Shown here: piece after piece, positions 1 to 5,694 of the stretch
Layout: the number at the start of each line of letters is the position of its first letter
Numbering within the stretch: position 1 is the first letter of the stretch
Notes under the pieces: generated by a model
What the model was told of the DNA's origin: nothing
The model's database searches: none
Seen by the model: the letters and a program-made list of their open reading frames with translations, nothing else
Source of the DNA: an uncultured Eubacterium sp.
Lineage (GTDB): Bacteria; Bacillota; Clostridia; Lachnospirales; Lachnospiraceae
Direction: 5' to 3'
DNA length: 7,008 bases
NCBI GenBank assembly: GCA_946611445.1
Contig: CAMODP010000093.1
Coordinates: 1 to 7,008 of the forward strand
Made by a program: the position numbers and the translations under genes

Positions 1-143
1 AAACAGCTGCAGCACCTGCAGCGGCAACGGCCGCAAAGACGCCCGCAGCGACAACAGCCGCAAAGACACCCGTGGTGAAGACAGCCGCGAAGGCGCCTGC
101 TGCGAAGACAGCGGCCAAAGCCCCTGCTTCTTCGGCTTCGAAG
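1..143 (+). repeat. Ala/Lys/Pro-rich linker made of 27-base tandem units
   Basis: In the lectin reading frame, 9-residue units of the form K-(T/A)-P-x-x-x-T-A-A occur at 36-62, 63-89 and 90-116, with a decayed unit from 117 and more of the same composition to the left edge. Such histone-H1-like, Pro-spaced, positively charged segments usually act as extended linkers or wall-spanning stalks. The Lys residues could also contact anionic wall polymers. The tandem DNA units suggest length variation between strains. The full extent of the array is not visible. Confidence 0.8.
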
Positions 144-1946
144 CAGCTGGTCCCGAATGGTGTGTACAGCCTCCTCTCGGCCCTGAATCCGTTCAAGGCC
201 ATCGATATATATGGAGGAAGCAAGGCCGACCGGGCAAATGCGCAGTCATTTGACCTGAACAACACCAACGCCCAGCATTTCCAGATCACTTACCATCCGG
301 AAGACGGCACCTATTCGATCATGAATGTCCAGTCCGGCAAATATCTGGATGTGTACGGCGGCTTCAATGCCGACGGGACAAACGTCCATCAGTTTACAGG
401 CAACAACACCCGCGCCCAGCGCTGGGTAATCAAGCAGCTGCCGAACGGGAATTACACTTTCCTGTCCGCACTGGGAAATCATGAGCGCGCCCTGGATCTC
501 GCCGGAGGCGCCAGCGCCAACGGCACGAACCTCCAGATCTTTCAGGCAAACGGCACACCTGCCCAGCAGTTCCGGCTCCAGTCGTACAATCCCTCCCTAC
601 GCACCAGCGTGGGAGACGGCATCTATGTCATGCAGTCAGGACTGAAGTCAAACGGCAGCGCAGTGGTGGACATCACCGGCGCATCCATGGCCAACGGGGC
701 AAATGCACAGCTGTTTTCAGCAAATGGCACACCTGCCCAGCAGTTTGCCGTCACATATACCGGCGGCGCGTTTCGGATTATGTCTGTCAGCAGCGGACGC
801 GTCCTCACATTGAAGGACGGCAAAGCAGTTAACGGCGGAAACGTCATGCAGGATCAGACGACAGGAGCAGCCTCCCAGAAATGGCAGATCATGGATGCCG
901 GCGACGGCAGCGTTTACATCAAATCTGCGCTCGGCGATGTGTATCTGGATATTGCCGGCGGACTGTCGGCAAACGGCACGAACGTCCAGGTATTCGAGGG
1001 GAACGGCACAAAGGCTCAGCGGTTCCGTCTGCAGAAGCAGACTGCCGGTCCTGTGGCCAACGGTGTGTACTTTATAGAAAACGCCGTCAAGCCATCCATG
1101 ACCGTGGATATCATGGCCGGATCGAAAAAAATGCAGGCGAATGCTCAGATCTACGAGAAGAATGGGACTGCCGCGCAGAAGTTCCAGTTCACCCGGGGGA
1201 GTGACGGCCTGTATACGATCCTTAACTGCAACAGCGGACATTCGCTGGATATCGCCGGCGGTTCCCATGCGGACGGCGGCAATCTGCAGCAGTACAGAGC
1301 AAACGGAACCTTCGCCCAGAAATGGATCGTGAAGCCAATCAGTGACGGATCTATCATGCTGATAAATGCGGGCAGCGGCAAAGCGCTCGATATAACAGCG
1401 GGCAAGATTACCACCGGTAGCAATCTGCAGCAGTACAGCCCGAATGGAACAGGTGCCCAGAGATTCCGCCTGGAAAAGACTACCGGAACGGTTAACACGA
1501 AACCGGATTATTCGATCGAGCCGCCGCTTGTGACCCTGCAGTATCCGCAGGCCAACGCCGTGCTGAACCGGGTAGGCAGAAATCTCCGTGCAGCGCACAA
1601 CTGGTCCGCCGGTCTGCCGTACGCAGACTGCGGAATGGATATCAGCGCAGGCAGCCGTGCTCTGGCGAACAAGGCATTTACCACCAACACCGGCGACTGC
1701 TACACCATGGCGGCGTCCCTCTACGAAATGGCAAAGGTACTGGGTTACAATGCCCACCAGATGTTCGGTTATGTACCCCTTGCCAGAGGCGGGATGGGCG
1801 TACACTCCTGGGTGGAGATTGATCAGGGCGGATCGACATACATCTGTGACCCTGACTTCCAGAATGAGACCGGCGGCAACGGATATATGATCCATTACGG
1901 CATGTCCGGTACCTGGAGATATACGGATTACCGCAGGATCAACTGA
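1..1946 (+). CDS. Ricin-type beta-trefoil lectin protein with C-terminal transglutaminase-like domain (5' end outside window)
   Basis: The reading frame is open to the left edge (first full codon at position 3), so the true start and any signal peptide are off-window; the GTG at 72 is only the first start-like codon. Numbering from that GTG, residues 1-28 are an Ala/Lys/Pro linker. Residues 29-469 are nine repeats of about 47 residues (pattern NGxY...LDIxGG...NGTNxQxF...NGTxAQxF/W) that pack as three ricin-type beta-trefoils. Residues about 495-624 resemble a transglutaminase/Cys-protease core with GDCY (Cys543), HSW (His578) and CDPDF (Asp593), a complete Cys-His-Asp triad. The stop is TGA at 1944 followed directly by TAA. 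Ricin-type modules usually bind carbohydrate, so a secreted glycan-binding protein is inferred, with a catalytic domain that could crosslink, cleave or transfer acyl groups. It probably heads or belongs to the same operon as the acylation genes downstream. Domain calls are strong; substrate is unknown. Confidence 0.9.
   Translation, partial: TAAAPAAATAAKTPAATTAAKTPVVKTAAKAPAAKTAAKAPASSASKQLVPNGVYSLLSALNPFKAIDIYGGSKADRANAQSFDLNNTNAQHFQITYHPEDGTYSIMNVQSGKYLDVYGGFNADGTNVHQFTGNNTRAQRWVIKQLPNGNYTFLSALGNHERALDLAGGASANGTNLQIFQANGTPAQQFRLQSYNPSLRTSVGDGIYVMQSGLKSNGSAVVDITGASMANGANAQLFSANGTPAQQFAVTYTGGAFRIMSVSSGRVLTLKDGKAVNGGNVMQDQTTGAASQKWQIMDAGDGSVYIKSALGDVYLDIAGGLSANGTNVQVFEGNGTKAQRFRLQKQTAGPVANGVYFIENAVKPSMTVDIMAGSKKMQANAQIYEKNGTAAQKFQFTRGSDGLYTILNCNSGHSLDIAGGSHADGGNLQQYRANGTFAQKWIVKPISDGSIMLINAGSGKALDITAGKITTGSNLQQYSPNGTGAQRFRLEKTTGTVNTKPDYSIEPPLVTLQYPQANAVLNRVGRNLRAAHNWSAGLPYADCGMDISAGSRALANKAFTTNTGDCYTMAASLYEMAKVLGYNAHQMFGYVPLARGGMGVHSWVEIDQGGSTYICDPDFQNETGGNGYMIHYGMSGTWRYTDYRRIN
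156..1478 (+). repeat. Nine ricin-type subdomains forming three beta-trefoils
   Basis: The subdomains begin at residues N29, D78, N125, D182, G232, G279, N330, D378 and D425 of the partial protein. The residue closing the Q-x-W-like motif runs F70, W118, F167 / F225, W271, F318 / F371, W418, F465. This period of three marks out three trefoils, at about 156-584, 615-1037 and 1059-1478. The Asp of the LD(I/V/L) sugar-pocket position is kept in eight repeats (D45, D93, D142, D200, D293, D346, D393, D440) and lost in the fifth (T246). Some DNA stretches are identical between repeats, for example 552-571 with 726-745 and 1280-1297 with 1421-1438, so the array probably grew by duplication. Confidence 0.88.
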
Positions 1947-1960
1947 TAACAGACAGATAA

Positions 1961-1987
1961 ATATATCGAGACAGGGATATATCGAGA
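1961..1987 (+). repeat. 11-base direct repeat ATATATCGAGA before the TTG-started gene
   Basis: The 11-base word lies at 1961-1971 and again at 1977-1987, a 16-base period, in the 52-base gap after the lectin gene. The second copy runs into the Shine-Dalgarno sequence of the next gene (GGAG at 1988-1991). It could be a local duplication or a binding or mRNA feature affecting translation; the sequence alone does not decide. No terminator-like hairpin is seen in this gap. Confidence 0.6.
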
Positions 1988-2001
1988 GGAGAACACACTT
2001 G
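1986..2001 (+). promoter_or_regulatory. Ribosome binding site and TTG start of the secreted-protein gene
   Basis: AGAGGAG (core GGAG at 1988-1991) sits 7 bases before TTG at 1999. This start gives a complete signal peptide beginning M-K-R. The first in-frame ATG, at 2041, would remove the positively charged end and half of the hydrophobic core. The TTG is therefore preferred despite being a rare start, and may lower expression. Confidence 0.8.
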
Positions 2002-2811
2002 AAAAGAGCAGCATCATTTTTGAAGACAATCGCATTAGGCATGGCGGTGACGGCCCTGGCAGCCGGCCCGGCTGCAGCTGAAGAGACGGCTCCGGCTGTT
2101 TCAGAGTCTGCGGCTTCACAGTCTGTGGTTTCGCAGTCTGCTGCGGCGACCGCCGCGCAGGACGGAACGGCTGCAGGAGAAACCAAGGAGAATGCCGCAG
2201 CCGCAGAGGAAAAGATTGATAAAATCCTCGGCAAAAAGGCTGAGGGCGAACATATCCTCCATGTTATCGTGGAGAATGCCTCCGGCGGAAACATTGTCTC
2301 TGTCTCCGTGATTGATGACATGACAGACCTTCCCATTGAGGAATATCTGGCTGACGGCGAGGTGTTTGCCGACGGTGAGAAACGGATCCTCTACTATGAT
2401 GAGCAGCCTGCGGAGGAAGAGGCCGCGCGCCGCAATGCCGAGGCGCAGGAAGGAACGCCTGAGATCCGGCCGGCCTATCTGCTCCGGATCGCCATGGAAG
2501 ACGGTTCCGGGTATGACCTGCACGGCTTTACCTTCGAGGATATGAAGGAAGGCCGGATTGAGGTTGCGGACGGCGTCGCCTACATGGTTTATACTTCTGT
2601 AGAGACCGGTGAGAAGGTCGAGACCAAAGAAGCTGAGCTGGCCGAAAAAGCCAGAAGAGAGGAAGAACAGCAGCAGGCGTATGTGGAGCCGGTGTACGAG
2701 CAGCCGGTCTACCAGGAGCCTGTCTATCAGGAACCGGTCTATGAGGCACCCGCCCCGGTATATGATGCCGGTGCCGGTGACCAGTGCATCGGCGACGGCC
2801 TGACCTGGTGA
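1999..2811 (+). CDS. Secreted protein with beta-rich domain, Tyr/Pro repeat tail and lone C-terminal cysteine
   Basis: I do not recognise a named family. The 270-residue product starts with a clear Sec signal peptide: MKR, a hydrophobic core from about residue 10 to 22, and likely cleavage after AAA at residues 25-27. Residues 28-75 are an Ala/Ser/Glu-rich low-complexity spacer. Residues about 80-205 are predicted beta-rich, with an opening HVIVENASGG strand and a later YLLRIAMEDGSGYDL strand, a layout reminiscent of small secreted Ig-like or beta-sandwich domains (inference). A short charged Glu/Lys/Arg/Gln stretch follows, then a five-unit Tyr-Pro-Val repeat (228-252) and an ending with the only Cys (Cys263), followed by IGDGLTW. 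There is no LPxTG motif and no lipobox. It lies between the lectin gene (52 bases) and the MBOAT gene (40 bases), so it is probably co-transcribed and works at the cell surface. It might be a partner or substrate of the transglutaminase-like neighbour, which is speculation. Confidence 0.85.
   Translation: MKRAASFLKTIALGMAVTALAAGPAAAEETAPAVSESAASQSVVSQSAAATAAQDGTAAGETKENAAAAEEKIDKILGKKAEGEHILHVIVENASGGNIVSVSVIDDMTDLPIEEYLADGEVFADGEKRILYYDEQPAEEEAARRNAEAQEGTPEIRPAYLLRIAMEDGSGYDLHGFTFEDMKEGRIEVADGVAYMVYTSVETGEKVETKEAELAEKARREEEQQQAYVEPVYEQPVYQEPVYQEPVYEAPAPVYDAGAGDQCIGDGLTW
2680..2754 (+). repeat. Five 15-base units encoding a Tyr-x-x-Pro-Val tail
   Basis: Five consecutive codon blocks read YVEPV, YEQPV, YQEPV, YQEPV and YEAPA, followed by a decayed PVYDA. 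Synonymous changes between units show that the amino-acid pattern has been kept while the DNA drifted. The tail is extended, Pro-spaced and rich in Gln, Glu and Tyr. Similar Pro-rich tails in other surface proteins span the wall or present a terminus. Confidence 0.85.
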
Positions 2812-2851
2812 GGACTTGTTGAGGTACAGACTGCTTATCTGAGGTTACAGG

Positions 2852-4423
2852 ATGTCTTTTACTTCGATTGCATTTTTTCTGTTTCTGGGAATCGTATTGT
2901 GCGTGTACTATCTGATTCCCGGAAACAGACAGTGGCTGGTGCTTCTGATCGCCAGCTATATTTTTTATCTGAGTGCCGGCGTGTTTGCCGCGGTGTTCCT
3001 GCTGTTTCCCACTGCAGTGACATGGCGGGGGGCGCTGGCCATCTGTCGTATCCGGGAAGGATCGTCGGGCGAACCTGCAGGGAAGGCTGGAACCGTGAAC
3101 ACTGCTGCCGGGAAGGCCGGTGCCGGGACCGCATCCGCCAGGAAGGTTCTCCTGGCTGTCCTCTTCCTGAATCTGGGCGTTCTGGCTGTCCTGAAGTATA
3201 CGAATTTCGTTCTGGGGAATATCAATTTCCTGTTTCATCTGGATATCCCGCTGATGCGGGTCTGGCTGCCGCTGGGTATTTCGTACTATACCTTCATGGC
3301 TATCGGCTATCTGCTGGATGTGTACTGGGGGCGCGTGCAGGCAGAGGAGAGCTTCTGGAAAGCCGCCCTGTTTCTTTCATTTTTCCCGCATATCGTACAG
3401 GGCCCGATCGGCCGGTACGGAAAGCTGGGGCCGCAGTTTGACGCCCCGCATCCGTTCCGCTTCCGCTGCCTGAGATCCGGGGCCATCCGCATCGTATGGG
3501 GCATGTTCAAGATGATGCTGGCTGCCGGGTGGGCAGGCGTCTACCGCGCGGCGATTTTCGCGGACCCGGATGCCTATGCCGGCATCAATATCTTCGGTGT
3601 CCTCCTGTATTCGGTGGAACTGTACGGCAACTTCTCGGGCGGCATAGATATCGCGATCGGCGTGGCGGAGCTGTTCGGCATCACGCTGGACGAGAATTTC
3701 CGTCAGCCGTATTTCGCGGTCTCCGTGTCTGATTTCTGGCGCAGGTGGCATATGTCGCTGGGCGGCTGGATGAAGGACTACGTGCTGTATCCGCTGACCC
3801 TGTCCCGCTGGATGAACCGCTTCGGCAAGACCTGCAAGAAGGCGTTCGGGAGAAAAAAAGGCAGACTCATTCCGATCTGCCTGTCCAGCATTATCGTGTT
3901 CTTCCTTGTGGGTCTCTGGCACGGCGCCTCGTGGGGCTTCATCGGCTGGGGGCTGTACAACGGCATCCTGATTGCCATCAGCAACCTGCTGACAGACCAG
4001 TACGCCTCCTGGAAAAAAAGGCTGCAGATCAGGGACAACTCGTTCGGATGGAGAATCTTCATGATGGCCCGGACGTTTGCCCTCATGAACCTCAGCTGGT
4101 ATTTTGACTGTGTCCGGACACCCGGAGAGGCGCTTCACATGATCCGCAATTCTCTGACGCATTTTTCGCCGGCGCAGTTTCTGCTGATCTCATCCGGCAA
4201 GACCGGGACCGCCTATACGCCGACGGCACTGGCGATTCTCTGTGTCTGCGTGCTGGTGATCTTTTGCGTCAGCGTGCTGCAGGAGAGAGGGCTGAAAATC
4301 CGGGAGACGATGTCTGCCTGGCCGATGTCTGCCCAGTACGGTCTCTGTTTTCTGCTTCTCCTGTGTACGCTTTGTCTGAGTCCCATGGCTTCCGGCGGAG
4401 GATTTATCTATGCGCAGTTTTAA
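2852..4423 (+). CDS. DltB/AlgI-like MBOAT O-acyltransferase with fused C-terminal acyl-shuttle hexapeptide
   Basis: This 523-residue polytopic membrane protein belongs to the membrane-bound O-acyltransferase family, which moves an acyl group from an intracellular carrier across the membrane for envelope polymer acylation. The start ATG follows GAGG at 2841-2844 by 7 bases, and the N-terminus MSFTSIAFFLF is typical of AlgI-type members. The diagnostic FWRRWHMSLGGWMKDYVLYPL region contains His300, and LVGLWHGASWGF contains the expected catalytic His357. Hydrophobic helices fill most of the protein. An unusual Gly/Ala/Lys loop lies at residues 68-97. The last six residues are FIYAQF (Tyr520) after a final helix. 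This matches the C-terminal acyl-shuttle motif that DltX supplies as a separate microprotein in Gram-positive dlt operons and that other MBOATs carry fused. It overlaps the next gene by 14 bases. Family assignment is firm; cargo and acceptor are not known. Confidence 0.93.
   Translation: MSFTSIAFFLFLGIVLCVYYLIPGNRQWLVLLIASYIFYLSAGVFAAVFLLFPTAVTWRGALAICRIREGSSGEPAGKAGTVNTAAGKAGAGTASARKVLLAVLFLNLGVLAVLKYTNFVLGNINFLFHLDIPLMRVWLPLGISYYTFMAIGYLLDVYWGRVQAEESFWKAALFLSFFPHIVQGPIGRYGKLGPQFDAPHPFRFRCLRSGAIRIVWGMFKMMLAAGWAGVYRAAIFADPDAYAGINIFGVLLYSVELYGNFSGGIDIAIGVAELFGITLDENFRQPYFAVSVSDFWRRWHMSLGGWMKDYVLYPLTLSRWMNRFGKTCKKAFGRKKGRLIPICLSSIIVFFLVGLWHGASWGFIGWGLYNGILIAISNLLTDQYASWKKRLQIRDNSFGWRIFMMARTFALMNLSWYFDCVRTPGEALHMIRNSLTHFSPAQFLLISSGKTGTAYTPTALAILCVCVLVIFCVSVLQERGLKIRETMSAWPMSAQYGLCFLLLLCTLCLSPMASGGGFIYAQF
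4397..4423 (+). promoter_or_regulatory. Overlapping start/stop: acyl-shuttle codons double as the start site of the SGNH gene
   Basis: GGAGG at 4397-4401 lies in the Gly-Gly codons just before the hexapeptide, 8 bases ahead of ATG 4410-4412. That ATG overlaps the TAT codon of the shuttle Tyr520 (4409-4411), and the MBOAT stop TAA is at 4421-4423. The arrangement implies translational coupling and roughly matched amounts of the two proteins, which are expected to work as a pair. Confidence 0.85.
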
Positions 4424-5396
4424 GAAAACATGTGTATTCGCTGCCTGTGCCGCGGTCACGGTCGCGTTGTTTGTGCTGCTGGACCTGGTCCTGTATCCGT
4501 GCACCTATGCGCGCAATGACGTGCACACGCTGGCCACGCAGCAGCGGGATGTGCTGATCATGGGCACGTCCAACGGCAAGATGGGCGTCGACCCGGATGC
4601 CCTGCTGGAGGGTACCGGCCTGACGGGGCACAATGCCTGCGCGGGCGGAGAGTATCCGCAGGATGCCTGGTATCTCCTGCGGCTGGCGGCGGAGAAGCAG
4701 GATCCGAAGATCCTGATTTTTGATATCGATGCCGGATATTTTACGACGCAGAAAGAAAAGGGAAACAATGCCCTGCTTTTCTATCATGAATTCCCGATGA
4801 GCTTCGCGAAGTGCAGCTACTTTTTTGACGCTGTGGCGGACAGTGACCTGCGGTCTCTCCTGTTTCCTTCCTATGAGTATCCGCTGAAGACGACGATACA
4901 GCGGGCGGGGGATTCTTTTTCCCAGAAAATCCATCATGACTATGATGTGTCCCATCTGAAGGGCAGCACGCAGGAATACCACGAGAACGGATATATTGAG
5001 CGGTATCCGGTGTCTCCGCAGGATTTCCCTGCGGTCAACCCGATCCTGTTCTCAAGGGATCAGGTGGTAGAGGAAAACATGCGGTACATGGAGAAGATCG
5101 TGAAGTACTGCAGGAAAAAAGGCATCCTCTTCGTGGCAGTCTCGGCTCCGCAGCCGGATGCCATGATCCAGATGTTCCGGGAGAACTATGAGGACGGCTG
5201 GGACTATTTCACGCAGTGGTGCAGGGAGAGAGAGATTCCCTATTTCAATTTCAATACGGATTATTACGACGCGTATCCGCATGACCCGCTTCAGTACACG
5301 GACTATGAAGGCCATATGAACGGCACCAGCGCCCGCGCGTATTCGGCGGTGCTGGGAAAGGTACTGGGGCAGAACGGGATCTGGGCGAGCGTGTGA
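4410..5396 (+). CDS. DltD-like membrane-anchored SGNH-type acyltransferase
   Basis: The 328-residue product has one N-terminal hydrophobic helix (about residues 8-29, after basic MRSFKK), which should anchor it with the catalytic domain outside the cell. SGNH features are visible: a block-I-like motif MGTSNGKMG with probable nucleophile Ser54, and a C-terminal DYEGHMN with Asp298 and His302 as the Asp-x-x-x-His pair. DltD itself uses a GSS-type block I and is longer (around 400 residues), so this is a compact relative rather than a canonical DltD. By family knowledge it should accept the acyl group from the MBOAT shuttle tyrosine onto Ser54 and pass it to an extracellular polymer; esterase activity is the main alternative. 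The start is chosen from GGAGG 8 bases upstream and the 14-base overlap with the MBOAT gene. Four Cys residues are present (8, 13, 31, 75 by reading), with others later. Confidence 0.85.
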   Translation: MRSFKKTCVFAACAAVTVALFVLLDLVLYPCTYARNDVHTLATQQRDVLIMGTSNGKMGVDPDALLEGTGLTGHNACAGGEYPQDAWYLLRLAAEKQDPKILIFDIDAGYFTTQKEKGNNALLFYHEFPMSFAKCSYFFDAVADSDLRSLLFPSYEYPLKTTIQRAGDSFSQKIHHDYDVSHLKGSTQEYHENGYIERYPVSPQDFPAVNPILFSRDQVVEENMRYMEKIVKYCRKKGILFVAVSAPQPDAMIQMFRENYEDGWDYFTQWCREREIPYFNFNTDYYDAYPHDPLQYTDYEGHMNGTSARAYSAVLGKVLGQNGIWASV

Positions 5397-5430
5397 GGAT
5401 GCGGATATCGCATAACCAAACAGAAAGAAA

Positions 5431-5446
5431 GGAAGAGGAAAATATG
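5431..5446 (+). promoter_or_regulatory. Ribosome binding site that fixes the start of the carrier protein
   Basis: The purine-rich GGAAGAGG at 5431-5438 precedes ATG 5444. The frame is open further upstream to a GTG at 5393 overlapping the previous stop, but the added residues (MRMRISHNQTERKEEEN) are charged, unlike a carrier helix I, and that GTG would lie in the end of the preceding gene. The shorter product has the normal carrier length. Confidence 0.8.
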
Positions 5447-5674
5447 ACGACAGAGGAAACAATTCTGGAAATTCTGGATGACATCAAACCGGGTGTGGAA
5501 ATCCGGGGCGTGCCGAATCTGGCTACCGGACGGGTGCTGGAATCCTTTGATATCCTGCAGCTGATCTCGGAGCTGAATGATGAATTTGATATTGTGATCC
5601 CGCTGGAGGAAGTGATTCCCGCAAATTTTGATACGCTGGAGGGGATCACGGCGCTGGTGGACCGGCTCAGGTGA
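5444..5674 (+). CDS. DltC-like acyl carrier protein
   Basis: This is a 76-residue acidic, helical carrier protein of the usual size for DltC and ACPs. The phosphopantetheine site is Ser34 in VLESFDILQL, the start of helix II; canonical carriers have DS where this one has ES. The tail ELNDEFDIVIPLEEV followed by NFDTLEGITALVDRL matches the helix II to helix IV pattern of D-alanyl-carrier-like proteins. ATG 5444 follows AGAGG (5434-5438) by 5 bases. It sits 47 bases after the SGNH gene and 20 bases before the ligase, as expected for the thioester shuttle between the ligase and the MBOAT. A phosphopantetheinyl transferase from elsewhere in the genome would be needed. The cargo is set by the ligase, not visible here. 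Confidence 0.92.
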   Translation: MTTEETILEILDDIKPGVEIRGVPNLATGRVLESFDILQLISELNDEFDIVIPLEEVIPANFDTLEGITALVDRLR

Positions 5675-5694
5675 ATCAGTAGAGGAGTAGTACT

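Noticed and set aside
72..77. GTG at 72 as the real start of the lectin protein
   Set aside because: There is no Shine-Dalgarno before it, the Ala/Lys/Pro repeat continues in frame upstream to the window edge, and no signal peptide follows it.
156..1478. Regularly spaced similar DNA stretches as a CRISPR-like array
   Set aside because: The period is about 141 bases, the similarity is in coding frame and imperfect, and the translated repeats are a known lectin fold.
717..2336. Long open frame of 539 codons on the minus strand
   Set aside because: It is antisense to the ricin repeats and the secreted-protein gene, crosses their boundary, has no domain pattern, and its openness follows from the repeated GC-rich codons of the sense genes.
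3377..4162. Minus-strand open frame of 261 codons inside the MBOAT gene
   Set aside because: It is a shadow of the MBOAT reading frame. The sense strand has the conserved WRRWH and WHGAS motifs; the antisense product is low in hydrophobic core.
5399..5413. Small hairpin ATGCG-GATAT-CGCAT between the SGNH and carrier genes as a terminator
   Set aside because: The stem is only 5 base pairs and there is no T run after it; the following bases are purine-rich and contain the next ribosome binding site.
5397..5443. Search for a separate dltX microprotein gene in this and the other gaps
   Set aside because: No gap is longer than 52 bases and none encodes a helix ending in the hexapeptide motif; the motif is on the MBOAT C-terminus instead.
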